A program made the translations under genes and the position numbers. A stretch of DNA of 64,000 nt from Chrysaora quinquecirrha (taxonomy: Eukaryota > Cnidaria > Scyphozoa > Semaeostomeae > Pelagiidae), in NCBI GenBank assembly GCA_014526335.1, contig JACTAT010000044.1:1928182-1992181 (forward strand). Reading direction: 5' to 3'. Shown here piece by piece: positions 26,722 through 37,720 of this stretch. The notes under the pieces were generated by a model. It ran no database searches, was not told the DNA's origin, and saw only the letters and a program-made list of their open reading frames with translations. Each line of letters starts with the position of its first letter. The stretch's first letter is position 1.

Positions 26722-26848
26722 AAAAATTTACTAACTAACTAACTAACCAAATAACTAACTAAATCTTTTCCTTACTAACTAACAAACAAACAAGCTATGT
26801 TTGCTATCTAACTAATCAGCTTACTAACGAACTACCTAATTAACAAAT
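24630..26848 (-). repeat. (CTAA)n-based array, block 4, inverted orientation
   Basis: It begins at a palindromic switch like that of block 2 (GTTAGTTAACTAACTAAC around 24630) and repeats the block 2 sequence for about 1.4 kb. It then continues about 0.8 kb further than block 2 does. The array ends near 26848, where ordinary sequence starts. Confidence 0.95.
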
Positions 26849-28106
26849 AAGCAGTGGCGGACTGGCTACCATTCATCCCACCGGGAAAAGCAGCCAAAAG
26901 GGGCCCATACGTGGTCATACTACTTAGCTTTGGGGCTAGTAAGATGGGCCCTGTAAACTTCATGTGGTCGAGAATCAGTTCTTTTTTCAATACAATGCAT
27001 ATTACTTTTTTAAATCTCATCCAATGGACTGCGCCAAATTGTTAAAAATTAGGGCTACAAGCAAAGGGAGCAAAATTGGGCTCCATTTTTGAAACCACAC
27101 CATTTAGAAGCTCGGAAATTTTCTACAGAGATAGCAACTTTTCCAGCCAAGGAGATGAGGTCTAATTGTCTATGACATTTACTTGAAAGGAAAAAAAGTA
27201 TACGTAATCAGACAAGCCTAAATTGAAGAAATGTTTATGAAGCCTAGGAAGTAATGACCGGTATACATATTCGTATGGAAATAGAATGGGGGGGGACATG
27301 TCCAGTTAAAATTCATCTTTTCAATGGTAACTTGTGCGCAGTGTAAGCCAAAACCATCTAGGGGGGTTGGGGCATGCTCCCTGGAAAATTTTTCAAAATA
27401 CCAGCCCTTGTTTAAAAAACCAGGATTAGGTTAGCATTTTTTATATACTAGGTTACAAAAAACTTCAGAAACGACTTCAACTTAGATGAGCAAATAGATT
27501 GTTTCAGCACTCCACGCCAATATTTATTTATTGTATGGATTGATCTTTAAATCAGGCATCTCAAAGTGTTCTTCACATTCCAATAATGATTTATGTGCAT
27601 CGTTTATGTCTAAAGCGCTGTGTTGGTCCCGTAATTTTCTAAGTCAAATTGGACAAAATTCAACTTTAACTCTCCTAGATTGATTGTGGTTGTTAGATAT
27701 ATTAGTTCTTCACTCGTAACTTTCCAAAAAGACTCAATGACTTCGGAGAACTTTCATGGTCCGAACTTTTTCAAATTTGTCCAAGCTTTGGGGTAACTAA
27801 TCAATTTGTTAGGATTGATGTTGCCAAAAAGGGGCTTATTATAGGTTTGCGGCCTCACGGCTTTGACCCTTGTTCGACCCCTATTTTGAGTGCAGTTTAC
27901 GGAATTCCCAATGCTTTTTCTACGGTTTGCAGCTTCTGAAATAGTTGCGGCTTGGGTTTTTTGGAATGTATTGACATCGGTTAACGTCATTTTGCATGCA
28001 TCTGCGGCTTTTAAGCAGAAAAAAGCTACACACATCCCGAATTTCAAAAGGAATGTGCGTGAAAAGGGTTCTGTGGCGATTGAAAATGAAGTAGGGAAGG
28101 CTATTT
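26849..28106. other. Noncoding sequence, no gene recognised
   Basis: No frame shows domain-like content. The stretch starts with CAGTGGCGGACTGGC at 26852, which resembles the start of some hAT-type termini, but no matching right end was found. It also contains a GGGGGGTTGGGGCATGC phrase of the sort seen in degenerate DNA transposons. The longer frames on both strands are unsupported. Confidence 0.4.
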
Positions 28107-28415
28107 CTAAAAAGAGGAACAAGAGGAACGAGGAGTAATGAAGAAAAACGGAAAGGAACAAGAAAGAATGAAGAGGAATGAGGAAGAATGAAGAGAAACA
28201 AGGAGGAATGAAGAGGGATGAGAAGGAATGGAGAGAAACGAGGGGGAATAAAGACAAACAGGGAGGAATGAAGAGGAATGGGATGGAATGAAGAGGAACG
28301 AATAGGAATGAAGAGGAACGAGAAGGAATGAAGAGGAATGAGAAGGAATGAAGAGGAACGAGGAGGAATGAAGAGGAACGAGGAGGAATGAAGAGGAACG
28401 AAGAGGATCAAAGAG
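28107..28415 (+). repeat. Minisatellite of 10/20-bp GAAGAGGAAC-GAGGAGGAAT units
   Basis: About 300 bases of purine-only strand are built from alternating 10-bp steps (GAAGAGGAAC, GAGGAGGAAT and variants). The Ser/Phe/Pro-rich frames on the minus strand are a by-product of the repeat. The next 300 bases (28416-28714) hold nothing recognised. Confidence 0.9.
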
Positions 28416-28714
28416 CAATCATTACAGAAAAGAGTGTGAATTTCTTTTCTATTGTATATACCTGTTCTATTGCGTTTACTGTCTTGTCGAATTATTTTAA
28501 AATCCATCTGTTATAGTTTAGATATTAACCAATTCTCCTTTTAGTAATTGATAAAGGGGGAATATGAAAATTACTGGAGATATAAGGCTGAAAAAAGCTG
28601 TATGATATAATATATGCTCGTAGTTCTGCACCTGCAATATTTTGGGATTATTTCTGAAACCCGTATATGCAGAAACTTTCTTATTTCCCCTTTTATTAAT
28701 AGCTAGACCCAATT

Positions 28715-29572
28715 ACTAAAATGAGGAATAGTGTTATTACTAAAAACAATGACATAATTAGAATGTTAAAAACCCATTAGTCTGGTTTGATTAATCTGTG
28801 TCATTTGTCTGGCGTCAAGCCTTTTGTAAAAGAAATTCCAATAGCTTGTAATCTTTTTCTGTTTATTTCAAGTTCAGATTTCAAGAAAATTTGTGTTTAT
28901 CTTTTGCTGATTACCTTTGTTGATCGTATGATGTACCTTTTCGTATTCTTGTCATGCCACATCGCTTTTTTAAACATTCAAGGGATACTTCATTCAAAAT
29001 TTCCTCTTTTTCGTTGCCAGAGGGCTTCACTCATTTATTTTGCCAGCACAAAGCAACCTCATCCTTATCAACATCTCAAACTGTACAAACTGTGCTTAAA
29101 ACCTTGTTTTGCATTAGTGTGGCCTAATTACCATAGTTGGATATTAGATGAGGAAATGTGTTCTTACTAAGTACGATGACATAATTAGAATGTTAATTGC
29201 CCATTAGTCTGGTTTGAATAATCTGTGTCAATTGTCTAGCGGCAAGCCTTTTGTAAAAGAAATTCCAACAGCTTGTAATCTTTTTCTGTTTATTTCAAGT
29301 TCAGATTTCAAGGAAAATCGTGTTACTCTTTTGCTAATTACCTATGTTGATTGTATGATGTACCTTTTCGTAATCATGCTATGCCACGTTGCTTTTTTTT
29401 ACATTCAAGGCATATTTCATTCAAAGGTTGCTCTTTTTCATCGAAGGGGGCATTCACTCTTTTATCTTGACAGCACAACAGTGACCTCATCCTTATCCAC
29501 ATCTCATACTGTTCATCCTTGCATAAAACCTTGTTTTGCTTAAGTGTAGCCTTATTACCATGTTTGGGAGAT
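28715..29572 (+). repeat. Direct tandem duplication, two copies of about 428 bp
   Basis: Copy 1 (about 28715-29142) and copy 2 (about 29143-29572) align throughout, including CCATTAGTCTGGTTTGA at 28774 and 29202 and CAAGCCTTTTGTAAAAGAAATT in both. They differ by scattered substitutions, so the duplication is old. Both carry a similar short plus-strand frame (28787-29170 and 29214-29543). The frames diverge in sequence and lack recognisable domains, so I do not call a gene. Confidence 0.85.
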
Positions 29573-29584
29573 TCAATACTTTAT

Positions 29585-30325
29585 TTGCAGAAAAAAATTG
29601 AAGGGGTAAGGAAGCAAGAAAATATTGAGGCAAGAAAATATTGAAGCAATAAAATATCGAACCAAGAAAATATAGAAGCAAGAAAATATGGAAGCAAGAA
29701 AATATTTAAGCAAGAAAATATATTGAAGCAAGAAAATATAGAAGCCAGAAAATATTGAAGCAAGAAAGAATGAAAGCAAGAAAATATGGAAGCAAGATAA
29801 TGTAGAAGCAACAAAATATTTAAGCAAGAAAATAGGGAAGTAAGAATATATTTAAGCAAGAAAATATATTGAAGCAAGAAAATATAGAAGCCAGAAAATA
29901 TAGAAGCAAGAAAGAATGAAAGCAAGAAAATATGGAAGCAAGAAAATGTAGAAGCAAGAAAATATGGAAGCAAGAAAATGTAGAAGCAAGAAAATATGGA
30001 AGCAGGAAAATATGGAAGCAAGGAAATATAGAAGCAAGAAAATATGGAAGCAAGAAAATATGGAAGCAAGAAAATATAGAAGCAAGAAAATATTGAAGCA
30101 AGAATATAGTGAAGCAAGTAAATACGGAAGCAAAAATATATCAAAGCAAGAAAATATAGAAGGAAGAAAAAATTGGAGCAAGAAAATATAGAAGCATAAC
30201 AATATAGAAGCAAGAAAACATGGAAGCTAGAAAAGATGGAAGCAAGAAAATTTGGAAGCGAGAAAGTATCGAATCAAGAAGATATAGAAGCAAGAAAATA
30301 TATTGAAGCAACAAAGTATGGAAGT
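29585..30325 (+). repeat. Minisatellite of 15-bp GAAGCAAGAAAATAT units
   Basis: About 740 bases consist of imperfect 15-mers of the form GAAGCAAGAAAATAT. Because 15 is a multiple of three, long frames stay open on both strands (Phe/Ser/Leu-rich on minus, Lys/Glu-rich on plus). These are artefacts of the repeat. Confidence 0.95.
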
Positions 30326-30340
30326 AGTGCAGGAGGTTAG

Positions 30341-30663
30341 TGCAAAAATACAGCTGGATTGTGAAAATTGTGATACAAGCACCAAAATTTCAGGAAATAC
30401 TAAGTTTGAAATACTACAAATAAAGAGATAATATAAAATACTGACATAACTTGTGGCTACTACTTTTTCATGATCTTAACTTTACGATCTCTGTGAACAA
30501 CTGAACCTTTACCGCTAATGACATGCACATTGTTACAGGATATACGTCATAGAGGTCTGGTACCTAGTTTACAACACACTCCCCCGGTTTGTTGTTCCGC
30601 TTAGTATTTCCTGAAATTTTGGTGCTTGTATCACAATTTTCACAATCCAGCTGTATTTTTGCA
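30341..30663. repeat. 64-bp inverted repeat flanking the Penelope-like fragment
   Basis: The arm at 30341-30404 is the reverse complement of the arm at 30600-30663, essentially without mismatch, with 195 bases between. The right arm abuts the GIY-YIG coding remnant. Penelope-like elements often carry inverted or partly tandem copies at their 5' ends, which would fit. The spacer contains nothing recognised. Confidence 0.85.
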
Positions 30664-30972
30664 CCAACCATCTACACTTCCATCTACAAATTTCTTTGTG
30701 GCGGATGTTCCGCATCTTATGTCGGGGAAACTTCTTGGCATCTTTCAACACGAAATCTAGAGCATTTGGTCACGGACAAAAACTCCCATATTTTTAAACA
30801 CTTAAATGACTCCCCTTCTTGCCGTGCTCTTTGCTCTGAAGAAAGTTTCTCCATTCTTGATAGTGCTAATAGCTCCTTTACCCTTAAGATCAAGGAAGCG
30901 CTGCATATCTCTTGGGTGAAACCCACACTCAATAAACAACTTTATCATTACAAGCTGAATCTTTCTTTTTAA
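30664..30972 (+). pseudogene. GIY-YIG endonuclease C-terminus of a Penelope-like retroelement
   Basis: The frame shows a short Cys-containing lead (CGGC) followed by ASYVGET, then a spaced Arg and an EH pair (LSTRNLEH), then FKHLNDS. It ends with an EALHISWVKPTLNKQL-type tail. This order (CxxC, YVGxT, RxxEH, then a Lys/Asn-rich KPxLN tail) is typical of the GIY-YIG domain at the end of Penelope-like proteins. The reverse transcriptase part is absent: upstream lies the inverted repeat and a minisatellite. The remnant is 5'-truncated, and the frame from 30589 to 30663 is contributed by the inverted-repeat arm. The call is a dead fragment. Confidence 0.72.
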
Positions 30973-31254
30973 TTAGTTTTTTTCGGTTTGTATTAACTTA
31001 TTCCCATTTGTACGCTTTAGCTACCTTTAATGTTACCGATTTCTTAATAATTTAGCTACCTCATGTTTGTTATTAAGTTATGTAATATTTTATAGCTCTA
31101 TTTAACTCATGTAATTTTCTTGATTAGCTTATTCGTATATTGCAACTGAAGATGAACATAGAATGTTCGAAACATGTTTTGCCAGTGAAAATTTGTCGTT
31201 TTTCTTTTGAAATTTCTATCGTATTTATTGAATTCTCGTAAGTTTGGAAATTTT
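30973..31254 (+). mobile_element. 3' untranslated tail of the Penelope-like remnant
   Basis: AT-rich noncoding sequence follows the GIY-YIG stop and contains the hairpin listed separately at 31146-31173. The right boundary is set by the MITE at 31255. Confidence 0.45.
31146..31173 (+). ncRNA. Hammerhead-ribozyme-like motif (candidate)
   Basis: CTGAAGA (31146-31152), a bulged T, a perfect 6-bp stem GAACAT/ATGTTC with an AGA loop, then GAAAC (31169-31173). The order CUGANGA - stem II - GAAA matches the conserved core of hammerhead ribozymes, which are known in Penelope-like elements. Stems I and III are not convincing by eye, so this may be a decayed ribozyme or only a conserved hairpin. Confidence 0.35.
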
Positions 31255-31472
31255 AGAGTGCATTTTCGTCTTCGGGTAATAAATGCTTGATTTATTAGTA
31301 TATACCCCTCCCCCCAAAGTCAATGTTGCTTTCAGATGAAAAAAAAACAGGGACCAGGCACACAAAAAACGTCTTTACAGTCTTCAACATTGACTTTGGG
31401 GGGAAGGGGGTCCAAATATGACGAGAGAGACCCGGTTTCCGTAAGTGTCTCCTAACTTTTGTCCAGGATTGT
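31255..31472 (+). mobile_element. MITE at the left border of the tandem array (left end truncated)
   Basis: It is nearly identical to 63395-63615, including the internal inverted pair CCCAAAGTCAATGTTG / CAACATTGACTTTGG and the right terminus ending in TTTTGTCCAGGATTGT. The outer left terminal repeat seen in the other copy is missing here. The right end runs directly into the GTCTCTATTGG start of the array at 31471 and shares GT with it. Confidence 0.8.
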
Positions 31473-31746
31473 CTCTATTGGTTTTCAAGCACAGGATATC
31501 TTAGACTTTTAAGATTGTCACCTTTGCGGGATGTTTTATATCTGTGTAGGGTTATATGACATTTTCATGATTATAAATAAATTAACCTCCACAGTAATGA
31601 TATTTTAGAGAATTGTGACGTCAAATAAATGACAATTAAGGTAGGATGTCAGCCCTTTCGAGAAGTTGAGATTGAACAACTCCTCGTGCAACCAACTCTG
31701 CGTCTGCTATGTTTTGTCTTGTTTATTTAAATTTTCTATTATTCTG
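31471..31746 (+). mobile_element. Unit 0: left-end fragment of the tandem element
   Basis: It matches the first 276 bases of the intact units, including TGACGTCA at 31616-31623. It stops at ATTCTG, where the CACTC element begins. In intact units the next matching position found on the other side (35913) lies about 395 bases further on, so that part is deleted. Confidence 0.9.
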
Positions 31747-31935
31747 CACTCAAAAAATAAAGGTGCTCAAAAAAACCTCAAAGGGTTTTTCAACAGAGTA
31801 CATATATCGAACCCCTAAAGGTGCTCCGAAAAACCCTTTCAAATGGTTCTTCAAAAAACCCTTATCATGGGTTTTTGAAAAAACCCTCATGAAGGGTTTT
31901 TTGGAAAACCCTGAGGGTTTTTTGAAACACCTTTA

Positions 31936-32260
31936 GGGGTTCGATATATGTACTCAGGGTTTTTACCAAAAACCCTATAAAAAGGTTTTTCAGAGCACCT
32001 TCAGGGGTTTTATATGGCACCTTTAGGGGTTCGATATATGTACTCGGGGTTTTTACCAAAAACCCTATGAAAAGGTTTTTCAGAGCACCTTCAGGGGTTT
32101 TATAAGGCACCTTTAGGGTTCGATATATGTACTCAGGGTTTTTACCAAAACCCTATAAAAGGTTTCTCAGAGCGCCTTCAGGGGTTTCATATCGCACCTT
32201 TAGGGGTTCGATATACCGGGGGTTTTACCAGAAACCATAGAGCAGAAGAAGGTTTTCAAG
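31936..32260 (+). repeat. 90-bp tandem repeats inside the CACTC element
   Basis: GGGGTTCGATATATGTACTC recurs at about 31936, 32026 and 32116, with a degenerate copy near 32202. Each unit also holds an ACCAAAAACCCTATA and a CAGAGC(A/G)CCTTCAGGGG segment. The same phrase occurs once in reverse complement at about 31797-31825, so the left end is partly palindromic. Confidence 0.9.
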
Positions 32261-33224
32261 CATGAAAAGCTATTAGCTAATAACGAAAAAATTTATTATT
32301 TAAAATGTGTAACATTTAACGTTATAAACTTATCTGCTGTTAAAACACTAAACGATTTACAACATAAATAAGTAAAACGGTTACTATAAGTTACCAGCAA
32401 CATAATATTTTTTTTCAAGGGGCAAATTACTCCTTGGAAAATTGGTGGTAAGATTCGTACGATTTTTGAAAAACAGAAATCTACGAGAAATTCTTGAATT
32501 GTAAAGGAAATAGTGTAGCCACGCTTTTGAAGAGTGAAATGCCCCTGTGAAATGTGATTCGAGCTTCATACAAAATTTGAAAAGGGGGCAAAATTTCATT
32601 CAAAGTAGCAACTTCTCTACGCAAAATGCAGTTGTCTACGGTATCCAAATTTTAGTTAAACTTAAGTTGGCAAGCAGAGATTAATAACTTTTTTAACTTT
32701 TTGTCTTCGTTGAAGTCATTTCTTCACGTTAAAGAAGTCTCGTCAGCCTTGATTATACTTAAAGTTCAGAGTATCTAAAAATAAGACTGAAATATTGTCT
32801 CATCCTATACTCGAAAGTTTCTTTTAGCAAATCTTCAATGTGTGCTCGCATGTAAAAATAAGCGATAGTCATACAAACACATCTTCATCTTCTAGAACTG
32901 CAGTCCAATCCCAGTCTAATGCATACCTAGAAAAAGAGCAAAACACTCCTTTAAGTCAATATTTCAAGTTTTTAAGACATTGCACACAAATGATCATTAA
33001 AGCTCTTCTGTATTTTACCTCAGAAATTACATGATTGATACGGACTAAACATTGAAAATACATAAGTAAGTCATTCTTTAATAACAAAATCCTTGTATAC
33101 AGAACCATGATATAAGGAATTTCCAACGAACTGTAGAATGCCCTGTCCCTGGAGTAACTAATTCTCTACAAACAAATATATTTCCAGGTGAAACGAACTC
33201 CCGACATAACGAACATTCTGGTGG

Positions 33225-33655
33225 TGCCCTTGTGGCATCCGGGAGGGGGGGGTACTTCCAATGTTCATTATACTAGTCGTGCCACCCAAATGGGTAACTT
33301 TTTCATCGCCAATTTCCCTACACATGGGTTGGTTTTCCGTAAAGAATCTCTACACATGGGTATAAAATATATAAAAAAATTAAGACATGAATTGCTTTGA
33401 AAAGCCTGATAAAAAGTGCGTTTTAATTTTCAGCGCAAATGACTTTTCGCCGCATTTAGAGTTTCCTTTGGCGTTAAATTGGGTTCAAAAATTTGAAATA
33501 TTGGTACAAATGGGTAAAAAATTTCGTTGTTTTTTCTATACATGGGTACCACGAGAAACAGAATTTATCGGTAGACATAAGTGGGTTTGGAAAAACTGGG
33601 CGGAACGTCTAGTCAATTGAACAATGAAGTAGCCCCTCCCCGGGTGTGGCATATC
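33225..33655. mobile_element. Small nested element with GC-rich inverted ends (MITE-like)
   Basis: GGCATCCGGGAGGGGGGGG near 33235 is approximately the reverse complement of CCCCTCCCCGGGTGTGGC near 33632-33649. The stretch between is noncoding. It looks like a separate DNA element nested in the CACTC element. Exact ends and target duplication are unclear. Confidence 0.5.
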
Positions 33656-35912
33656 ACAACAGATATAATTCAAACCTGGATTGCATGGTCAGAGAACCAA
33701 AGAATTTTACACTGAGCTTAAGACCTTAATGTAGTCTTGTAACTCTCCAAGTCGTACAGCCCAGATTCTCCTCCCCAGGTACCAGAGCCTCTAAAGGGTC
33801 ACAGCACAGCGAGTTGAAAATAAGCAACGAAGTGGGGAGAGAGCGAAAAATTCCACACAGCTCGATTCAGCGACATTTACTATTTAAAAAACGTAGCTGC
33901 GAGATTTTCTTTAAAATCAAAGAATTTCTAAGAGATTTGTGTTTTCAGCAAGCGTATTACCACATTTCTCATATTTCCCCTCTCTTTTCCTTGTTTCTTA
34001 TTTTCGACTGCCTGTAACCCTTTTAGTCTTAGGTACCCAAGGTACGGGTAACAGGGGCATCTTTCATGCTGTCTGTATAAACTTTGATTTTTTACCACCC
34101 CACACCCTAACTGAAAGCTTTTTCGTACATTATTTTCTCCATTTTGTAGCTTATACATAGAAATATAAAGTCAAAGAGTTTGGAAGGAAATTTCAAGAAA
34201 AAAAAAAACAGATTAGTCACAGGATAAAAAAAATTTGAAGGGGGTGAAAAACGCCCTCGGTAGGATAAGGGTTAAAAACAAAGCATTTACTTTTGGTTCA
34301 GAAAGTTTAAAATGAATTTATTTCTTTGAAATTTGAACAATTTTTGCTGATCAAAAAAGTCATAAAAATTTGACTTGCCAGGACCGAGCCCCCTTGAAAA
34401 ATTTAACTTTGTTGTCGATAAGAATTTGAAAATTTGAAACAGATATTTAACTGTCAAAGCCTAAAAACTTCCCCCTTGTACTTGTAGGCTGTGCAAACGA
34501 AAAAACTAGCTTGAAGGCTGATAGTGATATCTATTTCTGTAACATGCCTACTCTATACCTTTTGTAGGAAAAGAAAGTTAGGATAGATAGGCTACACTTT
34601 TTTTTTAAATAAGCAATTGGACTTTGGTCCAGCCCTCAAGAATTGCTTAACATATCTAGGATTTCAGCCGTCACAGAATGCCGGGTACCCCTTAAACCCC
34701 TTAAAATAAAACCCTCTTATTTTGGCTCTTTTCTGGCTTTTCAATGTAATTGACAAGTTTGCAAGGATGTACAGTATGAAGAAAGCTTTTTCAGCAGAAA
34801 ATTTAACAAAATCTCAGCCCTAGTTGCTTTGACCAGTTGCTTATTAAAATAAGTGTGTCTATATATTAATGTCGCTTAATCCATATTCATAGTCAAATGA
34901 GTAAAAAATGACACAGGAGAGATTAACTTTATAATTTTTTAAAATTGGCGCTTTGATGTTCGAATCCATTGAATAAGTAGTCCATCTAACTAACAGTAAA
35001 AATAATGAAGGCCGAAGGCTGAGAAGTTGTGAAGCACACAGCATTCGACGTTGTAAGAACGACGATGAAGTAGATAGATAAGTTGTTTGAATTTGAAACA
35101 CAACACATTGGGAACTAAAGCTTACATGTCTAATCTATTTAATTAATTATTTAAGGTTCCAATGCAACCCTTTCCTTGAAACCTATCCTTCCGTCAAAAT
35201 GATAAACTTTGCTTTTGATTTTGGCGGTTAAATAAATTTGAAGGAAAGTGATGAAGAATTAACTAGCTAGGAAATTTTGTTTCATCCCAAAATATCGCCA
35301 AGACAAACGCAGATTTTTAAGAAATTAGTTTTTAACAAGATACTGATGGTATTCGTTTCAAATAACAATAGATACATACCTGAAGGCTTGCTGTTTGCTT
35401 TCGACTTCTTCTTGAAGATGAAAATTTTGAAAAGAACTTCACAAGGCCGCAGATTCGTTATCTTGAAGCTTGTCACGTGACTTTGACCATTGCAAAAAGC
35501 GAGGGAACTCCAAATTGCGCAAATAAAATATCGGTTTTTGAAGCCAAAATTTCAAATTTGCAACCTAATTCGCAATCATCTGATATCTTTTCAAGTTTTC
35601 TTCATATTTATATTAATCTGAAGATAATTTTAAAATAAACTTTGTGAGATATTATGCAAAATCTTAACGCTGAAAAACCCTTTTCGAATTTCACTCTGGG
35701 TGAAAAACCCTTTGAGAAAGTTAACGAATTCCAGCAAGAAAAACCCGATAGGGTTTTTTCACTGTCTTAAAAACCCCTTAAGATCTCAAACAACCCTTTG
35801 AAAAACCCCTTTAAAGAGTGACGTCTAAAAAGGTTTTTTAAAAAACCTTAGCTGTGCGAAAAACCCTTGCCGATTTGAAAAACCCTGTCAAGCACCCTTA
35901 TTTTTTTGAGTG

Positions 35913-36906
35913 TGGGTTATCGAGAGAAACGGGAATTTCTAGAGCACACGTATACCGTATATGGAAGGAGCAAATGAATACCAAGGAAAAAAAAGCAGGA
36001 ACTGTCAATCGTGGAGGGCGGCCAGCCAAATTAACACAAAGAGAGAAGAGAAAGATTTTGCGACTTGTGATGGTTATGAGAGCCGAGCGGCCTAACTGGA
36101 CAATACGGCGACTGATGGAAAGAGCGAGTATTACCCACGTATCAAGAAGGACGATCACAACGCTTCTTAATGCAAATGGCTTTAACTACCTGCAGGCAAG
36201 GAAAAAGGGGCTTCTCAGTGACAAGGACCGCAAGAAACGAGTAGCATTTGCTAAGCACATTACAAGAAATTACCCTGAAGATGTCTGGAAGAAGACCATA
36301 GCATTCTATTTGGATGCAGTTGGTTTTGTTTATAAGAGAAATCCGTGTGATCAAGCATTGGCCCCAGCCGGTAGAGTCTGGCGCAAAAAGAGTGAGGGAC
36401 TCGCAAAAGGTTGTACGGCCAAGGGTGCGGTCTGTGGGACAGGTGGAAACTATTGTAAGTTTATTGTAGCAATAAGTTATCATAAAGGAGTCATTTGCTG
36501 TCAAAAGTACGACAAGATGAATGGAAAGTACTTTGCCGCTTTCCTAGAGGAAAAGTTTGAGAGCATAGTGCAAGCTGCAGGAAAGAATTATAGAGTTTGG
36601 GTGCAAGCGCAAAATAGCTCAGCTGCAAAGGCAGCGATGACCAGGGTGGACTCCGACCTGTTATCTATCCCACCGAGAAGCCCTGACATAAACCCGATAG
36701 AGAATTTGTTTTCAATTGCCAAGAAACGACTTGCCAGTGATGCTTTTGAAAGAGAGATTGTGAAAGAAACTAAGGAAGAGTTCAAACAAAGAATCATGCG
36801 CATACTCAGTGAAGTATCTATAGAGACTATAAACCGTATAATTGACTCAATGAACAAGAGAATGTTAACTATAACAAAATGTAAAGGAGATCGTATAAAA
36901 TATTAG
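35913..36906 (+). pseudogene. Unit 0: IS630/Tc1-mariner-like transposase, 5' truncated
   Basis: The frame joins the family at about residue 25 of the intact copies and stays open to the normal stop. The first helix of the N-terminal helix-turn-helix and the start codon are replaced by CACTC-element sequence. The frame continues leftwards into that element by chance, to 35854. The second helix-turn-helix, the first Asp, the PDINPIEN block and the C-terminal KGDRIKY tail are all present. As in the other copies that cover the site, the second catalytic Asp is missing. One difference from the others is a Tyr (NYRVW) where the rest have Ser. Confidence 0.85.
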
Positions 36907-37260
36907 ATTTTGACAGGTAACAGTAATTTCAAAAACCTTCTTAAACAGGAATTAAAGTTTTGGAGATGCCATAGAAACTTAAGCTTAACTACTCTTCTTT
37001 TGGATTCATGGTGCTTTTGCTAATAAAAATTACTTAAAGGAAAAGTTATTCAATCATTGACACTGCAGCAACAACTATTTTACCTTGTGTTTACCTTACA
37101 CATACACAGTGCTGATATGGATTGATAGTAGCACGGGGATAACAGCTAACCTTAAACTTGGAAGTAGAGTTGTGCGATGGACCATTTTGCTACCATGTCT
37201 AAAAACTGTACAGACATGAATGAAAGGCTGCCTTTTATGGGCATGGAAAAGAGTCAAGGG

Positions 37261-37500
37261 ACAGGTAAGCAACAGGTAAGCAACAGGTAAGCAACGGGTA
37301 AGCAAAAGAGTTGCATAGGGAACCGTGTAGAAATCAACAGGTAAGCACGGGTAAGCAACTTATTTTATAAAAACTTAGAATAAATCTTTATAAAATAAGT
37401 TGCTTACCCGTGCTTACCTGTTCATTTCTACACAATCCCCTATGCAATTCTTTTGCTTACCCGTTGCTTACCCGTTGCTTACCCGTTGCTTACCCGTTGC
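37261..37500. repeat. Unit 0: convergent palindrome with GGGTAAGC repeats, orientation A
   Basis: Left arm: four GGTAAGCAAC steps, several mutated to CAGGTAAGC, then GAGTTGCATAGGGAACCG. Right arm: the near reverse complement, with four GCTTACCCGTT steps. The loop region contains ACTTAGAATAAATC. It lies about 350 bases after the transposase stop and 220 bases before the Rep stop. The flanking stretches 36907-37260 and 37501-37720 are noncoding and conserved in all units. Confidence 0.9.
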
Positions 37501-37720
37501 ATGTTACATTATCATTATGCGTAAAGCCCGTACACTGAGAATATTGCATGAGTTGAGGAAACTCTGACTGGAAAAGATCATCTGTAGAACGCGCAAAGTT
37601 ATTGTCAATGCGCTGGAATTGTTTTCATTTAATATACGATTGACATGCAAAGTTTATTTATTTGCCAACATTATCAAAGAGGGTTTTATAAAATCTGAAA
37701 ATCTATCAGTCATCGCCTAG

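Larger units (their letters stand above)
31747..35912. mobile_element. CACTC-type DNA element, noncoding, 4.17 kb (copy B)
   Basis: The left end starts CACTCAAAAAATAAAGGTG and the right end is its reverse complement, TTATTTTTTTGAGTG, with one or two base differences. Subterminal regions are dense in AAAACCC/GGGTTTT motifs on both sides. No transposase frame is present, so it is non-autonomous. The right 650 bases recur at 291-940. Flanks are ...ATTCTG and TGGGTT, so at most a 2-bp TG duplication is visible. The CACTC start recalls CACTA/EnSpm or Chapaev-type termini, but the superfamily is not determined. Interior stretches 32260-33224 and 33656-35262 contain no recognisable gene. Confidence 0.75.

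Noticed and set aside
4757..26848. Telomeric or CRISPR-like array
   Set aside because: The repeat is TTAG without the GGG of TTAGGG. The recurring core is degenerate and the intervals are the same simple repeat rather than unique spacers, in a eukaryotic context.
26852..26866. hAT-type terminus CAGTGGCGGACTGGC
   Set aside because: No reverse-complement partner or 8-bp target duplication was found nearby, so a hAT element could not be delimited.
27754..28507. Ser/Phe/Pro-rich minus-strand frames resembling a repeat protein
   Set aside because: They are translations of the 10/20-bp purine minisatellite at 28107-28415 plus flanking noncoding DNA.
28787..29543. Paired short frames in the 428-bp duplication
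   Set aside because: They are parallel because the DNA is duplicated. Their differences include many amino-acid changes and different ends, with no recognisable domain.
29573..30213. Long Phe/Leu/Ser-rich minus-strand frames and Lys/Glu-rich plus-strand frames
   Set aside because: They lie in a 15-bp minisatellite whose period is a multiple of three, so open frames arise automatically on both strands.
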